DNA of 10,639 nucleotides from Proteiniphilum sp. UBA5283 (GCA_002408485.1 DHSP01000069.1:65212-75850); one strand, 5' to 3'; shown: positions 1 to 7,980, counted from the stretch's first letter. The notes: generated from the sequence alone by a model not told the origin. Numbers and translations are program-made.

Positions 1-74
1 TTCATGAAACCGTTTTTTTTATTCTGACACACAGATTTAAAATTGCCAGTCAGGCGGAAAAATTTGATATTTTT

Positions 75-716
75 TCAATCTTTCAAGGTGGATTTATTGT
101 TTGAGTAAGTCGGCAGGTTCCAACGGCCACGAAGAGCCAACATACGCAATGTAAAGCATGCAATTAATGCAATGGCTGAAATCCAATCTCTGGTTAACCA
201 GTTGAAATAGTCTCCCAGGACCACAATCAATGCGCCGATCAGGGCTGCAGATGCATACACCTCTTTTTCCAGTATCACTGGAACTCTGTTCAATAAAATA
301 TCGCGTAAGATGCCACCGCCCACAGCTGTAATAATTCCTAAAAGCACGGCAGCCTCAGCATTATGTCCAAAAGCCAACGTCTTTTGTGCCCCGGTGATTG
401 CGAACATAGACAAGCCGGCAGCATCAAAAAGTATCACTGGCCGGTTAAGTAGTTTTACAAGAGGGTATAAACCAATTGTCATCACTGCAGCCACCATTGA
501 AGTAAAAAGATAGTACCACGTCGTTAACCCTGCCGGCGGAACCGCTCCAATGCAAAGATCGCGGATAATGCCCCCGCCACAGGCTACAGTAAAAGCAATG
601 GCACAAATACCAAACAGGTCCAATCCACGCTCCCGCGCAGCAATTGCCCCGCTTAATGCAAAAGCAAAAGTTCCCCCCAAATCAAGAAAATAGTAAAACG
701 TGTGAAGTTTATCCAT
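75..716 (-). CDS. TRIC/YadS-family (UPF0126) inner-membrane protein
   Basis: This 213-residue protein is almost wholly hydrophobic and has about seven membrane segments. It is built as two copies of the same unit: GGGIIRD at residues 47-53 and GGGILRD at 133-139, each at the end of a glycine-rich helix and each followed by a short segment with a proline (GAVPP, NRVPV). That duplication is the signature of the prokaryotic TRIC family, whose structurally studied members form trimeric cation channels; the same family has also been labelled a glycine transporter, so substrate is uncertain. The length is normal for the family and the ATG at 714-716 begins just before the first helix, so the gene looks complete. 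It lies 113 bp after the metal pump gene in the same direction. It may be read through from it or use its own weak promoter near 760. I see no direct link to metal efflux. Confidence 0.9.
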   Translation of the reverse strand: MDKLHTFYYFLDLGGTFAFALSGAIAARERGLDLFGICAIAFTVACGGGIIRDLCIGAVPPAGLTTWYYLFTSMVAAVMTIGLYPLVKLLNRPVILFDAAGLSMFAITGAQKTLAFGHNAEAAVLLGIITAVGGGILRDILLNRVPVILEKEVYASAALIGALIVVLGDYFNWLTRDWISAIALIACFTLRMLALRGRWNLPTYSNNKSTLKD

Positions 717-759
717 TGTTTTAATAAGCGTCCATAATCCGTTGAATTTGTCTTTGAGT

Positions 760-767
760 CAAACATA
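760..767 (-). promoter_or_regulatory. possible Bacteroidota -7 element upstream of the TRIC-family gene
   Basis: On the minus strand these bases read TATGTTTG, a full match to the Bacteroidota -7 consensus TAnnTTTG. The nearest TTTG that could serve as the -33 element is 23 bases further upstream (791-794), which is longer than the usual spacing of about 19-21. Transcription would start roughly 40 bases before the ATG at 716. The wide spacing makes this a weak call. Confidence 0.3.
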
Positions 768-829
768 ACGAGAACTATAAAGCTAAATTACAAAATATAT
801 TCGATTCGAAGCAAAGTGATTACAAAAAT

Positions 830-3800
830 TTATGGTTCAGTTATTTCGTCATCCCTGATGATTTCTTTGACAATGGTCTTATTTGTCAGAAGGTACATTA
901 TTGGGATAATGAATCCATTGAGAAGCGTAGAAGTCAACAATCCCCCCAGAATAACTTTTGCCATGGGACTTTGTATTTCATTGCCGGGCAAGCTTCCACC
1001 TATGGCAAGAGGAATCAGCGCAAGTGCTGTAGTAAACGCTGTCATCAAAATCGGACTCAAACGATCCAAAGAGCCGTGCAGCACGCTATCACGTGCAGAA
1101 AATCCTTCGTTTTGCAAATCGTTATAACGAGATATCAGTAACATACCGTTTCTGGTGGCAATACCAAAAAGCGAAATAAAACCGATGATGGCTGGAATGC
1201 TGATGTTGCCGCTTGTGAAAAATAGGGTGAAAATTCCACCAATGAGAGCTAGTGGAAGGTTAAGCAAAACAACTGCCGACTGTGTAATGCTTCGGAACTG
1301 ATTAAACAGCAACAGAAAAATCACCAATATTGAAAAGAGAGAGGCAATGAACAACGTACGAGATGCTTTTTGCTCGCTTTCGAACTGTCCGCCGTACTCA
1401 ATGTGATACCCCGCGGGCAGTTCTATTTCGCGGTCAATTATTTTCTGAATTTCTTTTACCGCACCGCGCAAATCACCACCGGTTACATTTGCCGACACAA
1501 CAATTTTGCGGGATACATTTTCACGATTGATGGTATTCGGGCCCATTGCGGACGAAACCTCTGCAATATTTCGCAAAGGAATTTTTCGACCATGTGCATC
1601 AATAATCAGATTTCTGATGCTTTCGGCCGTGGCACGGCTGTCATCGTCTACCTTAAGCGTTAGGTCGTATGACCTGTTTTCTTCATAAACCTGGGAGACT
1701 ACTTCACCACCAAGTATTACTCCGATGGTTTCCGAGAACTCAGACAAGGAAATACCGTATTTTGCCAACAACTCCCGTTTGGGTGTTATTTTCAGTTGTG
1801 GGCGTTCCACTTGCTGCTCCACATTCAAATCCACAATTCCGTCAATGCCCTGTATGGAAGACTTGATCTGATTGCCCAACACGAACATCCTGTTCAAATC
1901 GGTTCCGAAAAGTTTGATGGCAATATTGGCGCGTGTTCCAGAAAGTATCGCATCAAGCCGGTGCGAAATAGGTTGTCCTATCTCAATATTTACACCGGGA
2001 ATCTTTTTCATCTTTCCTCGAATTTCGCCAAGAACCTCCTCTTTTGAACGTTTCCTCAACATTATGGGCGCTTCAATTTCCGACACATTCACGCCCAGTG
2101 CATGCTCATCCAGTTCTGCACGCCCGGTCTTGCGTCCTACTGTTCTGACTTCGGGAATGGAGAGTAGTATCTCTTCTGCCATTCGTCCTACTTTGTCCGA
2201 CTCTTGGAGGGAAATTCCGGGCAAAGTACTGACGTTAATTGTAAAAGACCCCTCATTAAAGGGGGGTAAGAAACTACGGCCCAAAGTAAAGAACATGACC
2301 AGAGCAACAATTAACAGGAAACCGGCGCCACCCAACACCCATTTTTTATTCCGAAGAGCGCCATAAAGCGCTTTTTCGTAATTTTTCTTTAGCAATCTCA
2401 CTACGAATGGTTCGCTCTCTTCTTTACCATTTTTAGCTTTTTCTTTGCCTAACAAATAACTACTCAATACAGGGGTAAGCGTAAGCGCCACAAGTGTGGA
2501 TGCCGCTAAAGAGACAATGAAAGCTATTCCGAGTGGTGCCAGCATACGTCCTTCCATTCCCGACAGAAAAAAAAGCGGAACAAAACTTACTATGATAATT
2601 AACGTGGAATTTAGAATGGGCAGCCTAACCTCTTTTGAAGCATTAAAAACCACTTGCAAAACCGTTAGCTGTTCCTCTTTTGGTTTTTGTTTGTTTTCAC
2701 GCAGTCGTTTAAATACATTTTCCACGTCTACAATGGCATCGTCAACGAGTGAACCAATGGCTATCGCCATGCCACCAAGACTCATCGTATTAATTGTCAA
2801 CCCCATAAACTTTAAAACAAGGATGGCAACAACAAGTGATATGGGAATAGTGATGAGTGATATCAGGGTCGTGCGCACATTCATCAGAAAAATAAAAAGC
2901 ACAATAACCACGAATATACCACCTTCCAGCAATGCTTTTTGTATATTATTAATCGAACTCTCAATAAAGCGAGACTGGCGAAATATGTCGGTCGACAGCT
3001 TCACATCCGCTGGCAACACTTTCTGTAATTCAGCAATTGATCGGTCTAATTTTTCAGTCAGCTCCATTGTACTTGTTGCCGGTTGTTTCGTTACAGTCAT
3101 CAATACAGCCGGTTTTCCACGCTCTGAGGCTGTACCTAATTTTGGTGCCTTGTTGCCAACCGTAACCTCTGCAATGCTCTCGATTAATATGGGGACGTCG
3201 TTCACGATTTTCACAACCGTTTTTTTTAATTCTGACAGGTTATTTGTCGAGAGCATTCCGCGAATAATGTACTCGTTTCCATATTCATTGAGGACTCCTC
3301 CCGATGTATTCTGATTCATATTCTTTACCACGTTGAGCACTTCGTCGAGTCTCACATCGTAAAATTTCATTTTTTCAGGATGGAGCAAAATCTGATATTC
3401 TTTTATCTCACCACCCAGTACGGCAACCTGCGCTACACCTCCGGTGGAAAGCAGGCGGGGACGGATTGTCCAGTCGGCAATCGTGCGCAAATCGCGCATC
3501 GATGTAGTATCGGCAGTAAGTCCGATAATCATTGCCTCGCCCATTATTGAGGATTGCGGCCCCAACGTGGGATTCCCTACGTTGGAAGGCAGGACGTCTC
3601 GCACAACTGCCAGTTTTTCCGATACAATCTGTCTTGCTATATAGATATCCGTGTTCCAGTCAAATTCTACCCACACAACGGAAAAGCCGGTTGTAGACGA
3701 AGAACGGACGCGCCGTACATCAGTAGCTCCGTTAAGTGCCGTCTCCACAGGAAAGGTGACCAGCCGTTCTATCTCTTCGGGCGCCATTCCCTGTGCTTCG

Positions 3801-3952
3801 GTCATCACGACAACAGTAGGCGCATTTAAATCGGGAAAAACATCCACTTCCATGTTTGTGGCGGTGTAAATTCCTCCGAACATCAGCAGTACCGATACCA
3901 CTAATATAACCATCCGGTTATTTAACGAAAATTGAATAATCTTATTCAACAT
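830..3952 (-). CDS. heavy-metal efflux RND permease, CusA/CzcA type
   Basis: The 1040-residue product is the inner-membrane proton-driven pump of a tripartite efflux system, with the full RND layout: a first membrane helix (about 12-30), a large periplasmic loop, a block of helices (about 343-500), a helix near 538-558, a second periplasmic loop and a last block of helices (about 868-1025). The membrane motif VDDAIVDVENV lies at 403-413, with D404 and D405 where RND pumps carry their proton-relay acids. TGRAELDEHALGVNVSE (609-625) is typical of the heavy-metal branch. By my recollection of E. coli CusA, its copper-binding M573 and M623 align with E625 and A668 here, so this is probably not a Cu(I)/Ag(I) pump. 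The gene starts at an ATG 20 bp after the adaptor gene and is clearly in its operon. The exact metal is not settled. Confidence 0.95.
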   Translation of the reverse strand: MLNKIIQFSLNNRMVILVVSVLLMFGGIYTATNMEVDVFPDLNAPTVVVMTEAQGMAPEEIERLVTFPVETALNGATDVRRVRSSSTTGFSVVWVEFDWNTDIYIARQIVSEKLAVVRDVLPSNVGNPTLGPQSSIMGEAMIIGLTADTTSMRDLRTIADWTIRPRLLSTGGVAQVAVLGGEIKEYQILLHPEKMKFYDVRLDEVLNVVKNMNQNTSGGVLNEYGNEYIIRGMLSTNNLSELKKTVVKIVNDVPILIESIAEVTVGNKAPKLGTASERGKPAVLMTVTKQPATSTMELTEKLDRSIAELQKVLPADVKLSTDIFRQSRFIESSINNIQKALLEGGIFVVIVLFIFLMNVRTTLISLITIPISLVVAILVLKFMGLTINTMSLGGMAIAIGSLVDDAIVDVENVFKRLRENKQKPKEEQLTVLQVVFNASKEVRLPILNSTLIIIVSFVPLFFLSGMEGRMLAPLGIAFIVSLAASTLVALTLTPVLSSYLLGKEKAKNGKEESEPFVVRLLKKNYEKALYGALRNKKWVLGGAGFLLIVALVMFFTLGRSFLPPFNEGSFTINVSTLPGISLQESDKVGRMAEEILLSIPEVRTVGRKTGRAELDEHALGVNVSEIEAPIMLRKRSKEEVLGEIRGKMKKIPGVNIEIGQPISHRLDAILSGTRANIAIKLFGTDLNRMFVLGNQIKSSIQGIDGIVDLNVEQQVERPQLKITPKRELLAKYGISLSEFSETIGVILGGEVVSQVYEENRSYDLTLKVDDDSRATAESIRNLIIDAHGRKIPLRNIAEVSSAMGPNTINRENVSRKIVVSANVTGGDLRGAVKEIQKIIDREIELPAGYHIEYGGQFESEQKASRTLFIASLFSILVIFLLLFNQFRSITQSAVVLLNLPLALIGGIFTLFFTSGNISIPAIIGFISLFGIATRNGMLLISRYNDLQNEGFSARDSVLHGSLDRLSPILMTAFTTALALIPLAIGGSLPGNEIQSPMAKVILGGLLTSTLLNGFIIPIMYLLTNKTIVKEIIRDDEITEP

Positions 3953-3972
3953 AGTTCTCTGACCTGTTTAAA

Positions 3973-5175
3973 TTAATGAGAGTGTCCTTCGGGTATTACC
4001 GATGTGGTTGCCGCCAGTTTAACCTGGTACACTCCTTTGGTTACTACTTTGTCGCCCTGTTTTAGGCCGGTAAGTACTTGAATGCGTGAACCATCACTTT
4101 GTCCCAGCGTTACCTCCTGCTTTTTGTACCCTTCTTCGTCGAGCTGGAGGTATAAAAAATAAAGACCTTGTTCTTCGGTAATAGCCGAAACAGGTACCGA
4201 GAGCACATTTTCCTGCGGCAGCGCAAGCAGATAGATTTCGGCAAACGAACCGGGAATAATATCGACAACATTATCAAATTCGAATATTACAGGAATAAAA
4301 AAGGAGTGACTGTCCGATGCTTTTCCATACGAAACCAACTGTCCGTTCAGATCGGTAAGCTTATACAATGTATCGTCATATGCCGTTTTGAAGTGAGCAC
4401 TTTGAATGGCTCGAATGCATCTAAAATAATTTTCGGACACTTCGGCACGGAGTTGCAACCTCTTGTTTTGGGAAACCGTAGCAATAGGCTGTCCGACTGA
4501 CACAAAATCCCCCTGATTGACATAAATATTTTTTACATATCCCCCAATGGGCGAAGTTACGTTGACGCTGCCCGCTCGGTAGTTTGACGCTTGCGCCTCA
4601 TATTCCGTTTTAGCAGTTTCGTAACGCAAACGAACCTGCTCAAAATCCTTCACGGAGATAATCTGCTCTTTTACAAGATTCTCGGCACGTAAAAAATCCT
4701 TTCTCACGGTTTCGTAAGCTATTTTTGCTTTTGCTACAGGATCCCCTTCGGGTAGATTTTGAGCCGAAACACTGACAACCGTTTCGCCGGCACGAATGGT
4801 TGTTCCCGGCGCAATGGAGCGATTGAGAAACGACACGAGTCCGTTTGCAGTGGCAGAAATAGTGGTTTCGTCACCTTGCGAAGAAAGAATTTGTCCACTT
4901 GTTTTAACGACCTGCCTGAAGGTACCGGGCAACACTGTTTCTATTGCCAAACCCACCGCTTCGGCCTGTGCTTTGGAAAAATGAATCTCCTCAACATCGC
5001 CTGTTCCCTCTTCAGCTTTGCCTGTGTTAATTTTCCCAGTCGTATGCTCATGCTCATCGACTTCCGTGTGTTCAAGAGACTTGGTGGCTTGTTTTTTTTC
5101 CTGATTTCTATCCGCATTGCAACCCATGGGTATCAAAACCATTGCGATAAACAAAGTTAAAATGAAAGTTCTCAT
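3973..5175 (-). CDS. RND efflux periplasmic adaptor (membrane fusion) protein, CusB/CzcB type
   Basis: The 400-residue protein is the periplasmic adaptor that bridges the RND pump and an outer-membrane channel. It begins with a hydrophobic signal ending in a cysteine (C19, context LIPMGC), so it may be a lipoprotein, although proline at -3 makes the lipobox imperfect. A charged linker follows, with a histidine patch at 36-44 (HTEVDEHEH). The first half of the biotinyl/lipoyl-like fold is near 100-140, the helical hairpin spans about 146-200, and the second lipoyl half is around 203-235 (SPIGGYVKNIYVNQGDFV). Beta-barrel and membrane-proximal domains fill 236-390. The C terminus is GHSH. Histidine at both ends suggests metal handling, as in CzcB-type adaptors. 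The ATG at 5173-5175 gives the intact signal. It lies 119 bp after the His-rich exported protein gene and 20 bp before the pump gene. Confidence 0.93.
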   Translation of the reverse strand: MRTFILTLFIAMVLIPMGCNADRNQEKKQATKSLEHTEVDEHEHTTGKINTGKAEEGTGDVEEIHFSKAQAEAVGLAIETVLPGTFRQVVKTSGQILSSQGDETTISATANGLVSFLNRSIAPGTTIRAGETVVSVSAQNLPEGDPVAKAKIAYETVRKDFLRAENLVKEQIISVKDFEQVRLRYETAKTEYEAQASNYRAGSVNVTSPIGGYVKNIYVNQGDFVSVGQPIATVSQNKRLQLRAEVSENYFRCIRAIQSAHFKTAYDDTLYKLTDLNGQLVSYGKASDSHSFFIPVIFEFDNVVDIIPGSFAEIYLLALPQENVLSVPVSAITEEQGLYFLYLQLDEEGYKKQEVTLGQSDGSRIQVLTGLKQGDKVVTKGVYQVKLAATTSVIPEGHSH

Positions 5176-5294
5176 AAATGGATGATGCTAATGTAAGAAA
5201 AATGTAGAATACATGTGTGATGCGAAGTGCCGTTTTTGGAAACAATTTCACAAAAACAGTGCATCAAAAAAATGGAATTATTCGGAAAATAATC

Positions 5295-5729
5295 CTAAGC
5301 GAAGAAATAAGGAGGGCCACGCAACCCTAGCGGATTGTGTTTTTCTAAAGAAGGAACAGAAAATATATATTCACCATAATCGTTTTTTTCATCCGGAAGC
5401 AAGACAATCAAATCCGATAAAACAAAAACAAACAGGCTATTACAAAAATCACTGTTTTCAGAATAATTAGACGGGAAAGACTTAATACGAACTCCAAAGT
5501 CTGTTTTTTGTGCCACAAAATTAGCATGCACAACACAGTTTGAACTTTCAGAAGCATTATCCGATGCAGGGTTGTGATGATGTGCGTGTTGCTTGTCGCA
5601 ATTCTGCTCCACCTGCTCTGTCTGGAAGCATGGCATCCCATCATCGTGATGATGATGCGGAACCACGGAAAGTACCAGCATCAACAAGCTAGCAAAAGCG
5701 ATAACGGATATGGATACAACTCGTTTCAA
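5295..5729 (-). CDS. small His-rich exported protein, resembles DUF6769 family
   Basis: This 144-residue protein has a signal-like hydrophobic N terminus (about 4-23), followed at once by HHHHDD (25-30) and a second cluster HAHHH (48-52), with cysteines at 34, 44, 65 and 96. A second hydrophobic stretch (about 99-112) precedes a C terminus ending LRGPPYF. Short proteins of this type, often with similar ends, precede RND metal-efflux genes in Bacteroidales and are catalogued, as far as I recall, as DUF6769; their function is not established. The start is a TTG at 5727-5729. No ATG lies upstream before the in-frame stop, and the next ATG (codon 17) would cut the signal in half, so TTG is preferred. 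The gene is first in the efflux unit, behind a strong promoter match. Periplasmic metal binding or sensing is inferred from the histidines alone. Confidence 0.75.
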   Translation of the reverse strand: MKRVVSISVIAFASLLMLVLSVVPHHHHDDGMPCFQTEQVEQNCDKQHAHHHNPASDNASESSNCVVHANFVAQKTDFGVRIKSFPSNYSENSDFCNSLFVFVLSDLIVLLPDEKNDYGEYIFSVPSLEKHNPLGLRGPPYFFA

Positions 5730-5769
5730 ACAATTATTTTTGACTATTCAACAGCAAAGATATGACTAA

Positions 5770-5881
5770 ATTTTTGCAACTAAGCTGTAAAAATCTTCTT
5801 TTGTCAGCAAAGTTAAAAAAAGGTATACGATTCCAAAAATAAAAAAAAGTTTCAACCGGGTTTGCTTTTCGTTGCAAAAAT
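5770..5881. repeat. 11-bp perfect inverted repeat bracketing the efflux promoter
   Basis: The left arm ATTTTTGCAAC (5770-5780) and the right arm GTTGCAAAAAT (5871-5881) are exact reverse complements, separated by 90 bp. The spacer contains the complete predicted -33/-7 pair of the efflux operon. Possible meanings are a paired operator, a small invertible promoter of the kind known in Bacteroidales, or chance in AT-rich DNA. No recombinase gene is in the window. The arms are short for a well-supported invertible element. Confidence 0.4.
5808..5837 (-). promoter_or_regulatory. predicted Bacteroidota promoter for the metal-efflux operon
   Basis: Read on the minus strand, TTTG (5834-5837) is followed after 18 bases by TAACTTTG (5808-5815), an exact match to TAnnTTTG. 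The spacing is one base short of the usual range but acceptable for the phylum. Transcription would begin near 5801, giving a leader of about 70 bases before the TTG start at 5729. A second exact -7 match, TATCTTTG, is at 5755-5762 but has no -33 partner at a good distance, so the upstream one is preferred. Confidence 0.55.
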
Positions 5882-5947
5882 GGGATCAACAGGTCGAAAA
5901 TTAAACGAAGTGTCGCTCGTTAATTTCCCGGGAAGGAAAACAATTGA

Positions 5948-6220
5948 ATCAACAAACAGGCCGGAGATTTTAACGAAACTATATCGCTGATACAGAACAA
6001 ATATTATCAATTAGTTGTTAAGAATCTGGCAGACGGAAACGGACTATTTCGTCATACCAGATATACAGAGCCGAGCCTGTTTGGTTACCCTGGTGAGAAA
6101 GTGTTTTCATTCGCGAAATGTAGACTGTCAGACCTGTTTGGCACATACTATAGAAAGGGAGCGACTGATTTATTACATTTAAAAATCAACAGCAGTACTC
6201 TCACACAGCTGAGAGAGTAG
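5948..6220 (+). pseudogene. possible gene relic: 90-codon open frame with no start codon
   Basis: Reading the plus strand in this frame gives 90 sense codons between a TGA (5945-5947) and a TAG (6218-6220). There is no ATG or TTG, and the only GTG is late (6101), leaving under 40 residues. The conceptual product has ordinary mixed composition (for example LVVKNLADGNGLFRHTRY near the middle) rather than the low-complexity look of AT-rich spacer. I do not recognise a family. It may be the tail of a decayed gene or a chance open frame; a run this long is not rare enough to decide. Confidence 0.2.
6196..6219 (+). promoter_or_regulatory. hairpin in the leader of the FkbH-like gene
   Basis: CTCTCA (6198-6203) and TGAGAG (6210-6215) pair around a 6-base loop, and the outer TA...TA bases can extend the stem past a 2-base bulge. 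It ends 22 bases before the ATG at 6242, so it would sit in the mRNA leader. There is no T-run after it, so it is not a terminator. Any effect on translation is conjecture. Confidence 0.3.
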
Positions 6221-6241
6221 AATTATGTCGATGACACGAAA

Positions 6242-7969
6242 ATGATCAGCAGTTTTAAAACGCTTCAGAAAAATCTTAAAAAAGACACAACGCTGATGCC
6301 CACTATAAAAGTGGCATTGGCGGGTGATACGGCAACCCAGTTCCTGGCAACTGCCCTGAAAGGAATGGGGATAGAAAAAGGATGCATAATTGATCTGTTT
6401 GAAGCCGAATACAACCAGGTAGAACGTCAGCTCCTCGACAGCACCTCAGAACTTTACGCATTTGCAGCGGATTACATTGTTGTTTTTCAGTCGAGCCATA
6501 AATTATTGTCTTTATTCAACAAAATGCCTACAGGCCAGCAACAAGGCTTGGCAGATGAGCGGCTTGCATTCATAAAAAACATCTGTTCTGCAGTTCAGTC
6601 GAGGCTTATTTGTTGCAATTATCCGGAAATTGACGATGCTGTTTTCGGGAGTTATTCCAATAAAGTGGAAAGCTCCTTCATCTATCAAATTCGCAAGCTC
6701 AACTTGTCGCTGATGGAATTAAGCATGAAGATTCCCAATCTTTTTATCTGCGATATCGCTGCACTTCAAAATAAACTTGGTAGGGATGTCATGTTTCATC
6801 CTGCAGTTTACATAGGGAGTGAAATGGTTTTATCGCTCGATGCGGTGCCATATGTTGCGTCACGCATCATGGATATCGTTTGTGCCATCCAAGGAAAATT
6901 TAAAAAATGTTTGATACTCGATCTCGATAATACTCTTTGGGGTGGCGTCATTGGTGACGACGGTTACGAAAAGATAGAACTTGGACACGAATTGGGAATA
7001 GGGAAAGCATTCACTGAGTTTCAGCAATGGGCTTTAAAACTGAAAAACAGAGGAATTATTTTAGCGATCTGCTCAAAAAACAACCAGGATACAGCCAAAG
7101 AGCCCTTCGAGAAACATCCGGAGATGGTGTTGAGGTTAAACGATATTGCTGTTTTTATGGCTAATTGGGATAACAAGGCGGACAATATCCGCCGTATTCA
7201 ATCAATACTGAATATCGGTTTTGATTCAATGGTCTTTCTGGATGACAATCCCTTTGAGCGAAACATGGTACGTGAAAATATTCCCGAGATTACTGTTCCG
7301 GAACTCCCCGAAGATCCCGCCGATTATTTGGAATATCTCTATGGATTGAATCTTTTTGAAACGGCTTCCTTTTCCAGTACAGATGCTGATAGGACCAAAC
7401 AATATCAAATCGAATCGTTGCGGGTTACCACACAAATGAACTTTACAAATGAAGATGACTTTCTGAAAAGCCTGCAGATGAAGTCCGAGGTAAACCCTTT
7501 CAATTCGTTCAATACCCCTCGTGTGTCACAGTTGTCACAGCGCAGCAATCAGTTTAATTTGCGTACCGTACGATATACAGAGGCCGATATAGAACGGATG
7601 GCAAAAGATACTCATTTTCAAAGCTTCAGTTTCACGCTATCGGATAAATTTGGAGATAACGGATTAATCTGTGCGGTGGTTTTAGAGAAAAAGGGGACAG
7701 AGACAGTTTTTATCGACACATGGTTCATGAGTTGCCGTGTATTAAAACGGGGCATGGAACACTTCACGCTGAATACCATTGTCGATTACGCCAAACAACA
7801 CGGTTTTAGATTTGTTATTGGGGAATATATACCCACTTCGAAAAACAGCATGGTAGAGGACCATTATCTTAAGCTGGGTTTTATCCCTGTTGATGATCCT
7901 TCCCGTCATCTTTTCCGGCTCGAAGTCGACCGTTACGAAACAAAAGTATGTCATATTACGGCATTATAA
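6242..7969 (+). CDS. FkbH-like HAD-IIIC protein, predicted glyceryl loader of an acyl carrier protein
   Basis: This 575-residue protein has three parts. Residues about 20-215 form the FkbH N-terminal region (SGNH-like fold, as in Bacteroides BF1531). The HAD core spans about 221-345, with motif I DLDNT (D227, D229, T231) followed by WGGVIGDDG, motif II serine S278 in ICSKN, a lysine candidate K312 and motif IV FLDDNPFER (332-340). A GNAT-like C-terminal domain (about 430-560) carries FMSCRVLKRG (495-504) with C498. Characterised relatives in polyketide pathways (FkbH, OzmB) take 1,3-bisphosphoglycerate, remove phosphate and load a glyceryl group on a carrier-protein thiol. The carrier gene follows directly. 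The dehydrogenases that turn glyceryl-ACP into methoxymalonyl-ACP are absent, so glyceryl may be used as such. The ATG at 6242 keeps the usual N-terminal helix; ATG at 6296 is the alternative. Substrate identity here is inferred. Confidence 0.9.
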   Translation: MISSFKTLQKNLKKDTTLMPTIKVALAGDTATQFLATALKGMGIEKGCIIDLFEAEYNQVERQLLDSTSELYAFAADYIVVFQSSHKLLSLFNKMPTGQQQGLADERLAFIKNICSAVQSRLICCNYPEIDDAVFGSYSNKVESSFIYQIRKLNLSLMELSMKIPNLFICDIAALQNKLGRDVMFHPAVYIGSEMVLSLDAVPYVASRIMDIVCAIQGKFKKCLILDLDNTLWGGVIGDDGYEKIELGHELGIGKAFTEFQQWALKLKNRGIILAICSKNNQDTAKEPFEKHPEMVLRLNDIAVFMANWDNKADNIRRIQSILNIGFDSMVFLDDNPFERNMVRENIPEITVPELPEDPADYLEYLYGLNLFETASFSSTDADRTKQYQIESLRVTTQMNFTNEDDFLKSLQMKSEVNPFNSFNTPRVSQLSQRSNQFNLRTVRYTEADIERMAKDTHFQSFSFTLSDKFGDNGLICAVVLEKKGTETVFIDTWFMSCRVLKRGMEHFTLNTIVDYAKQHGFRFVIGEYIPTSKNSMVEDHYLKLGFIPVDDPSRHLFRLEVDRYETKVCHITAL

Positions 7970-7980
7970 AAGAAATGTGT

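Larger units (their letters stand above)
5730..6241. other. 512-bp intergenic region between the divergent efflux and acyl-transfer units
   Basis: No gene with a usable start is visible here. From left to right it holds the efflux promoter inside an 11-bp inverted repeat, then an imperfect hairpin with arms at 5901-5908 and 5917-5923 (one-base bulge, 8-base loop), then the 10-bp palindrome TTCCCGGGAA (5925-5934). An open frame without a start follows at 5948-6220. The 9-mer CCTGTTTGG occurs twice (6076-6084 and 6133-6141). I could not find a convincing TTTG/TAnnTTTG pair on the plus strand for the FkbH-like gene; TACATTTA (6174-6181) is one base off the -7 consensus but has no -33 partner. 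Confidence 0.7.

Noticed and set aside
12..74. Possible terminator after the TRIC-family gene
   Set aside because: The only stems are an AT-only hairpin next to the stop and a 3-bp GCC/GGC stem; neither is followed by a proper T-run on the minus strand at the right distance.
1872..2366. A 164-codon plus-strand open frame
   Set aside because: It is a shadow of the pump gene, with no domain and no separate promoter.
2496..3314. A 272-codon open frame on the plus strand
   Set aside because: It lies wholly inside the RND pump gene on the opposite strand and its product is Ser/Thr/Ile-rich shadow sequence with no recognisable domain.
5202..5214. Inverted repeat ATGTA-GAA-TACAT between the His-rich protein gene and the adaptor gene
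   Set aside because: Five-base arms in AT-rich DNA are expected by chance and there is no promoter near it, so I do not call it an operator.
6225..6245. Six-codon leader frame (MSMTRK) whose TGA overlaps the FkbH-like ATG as ATGA
   Set aside because: It is too short to separate from chance and has no visible ribosome binding site, though the overlap could allow coupling.
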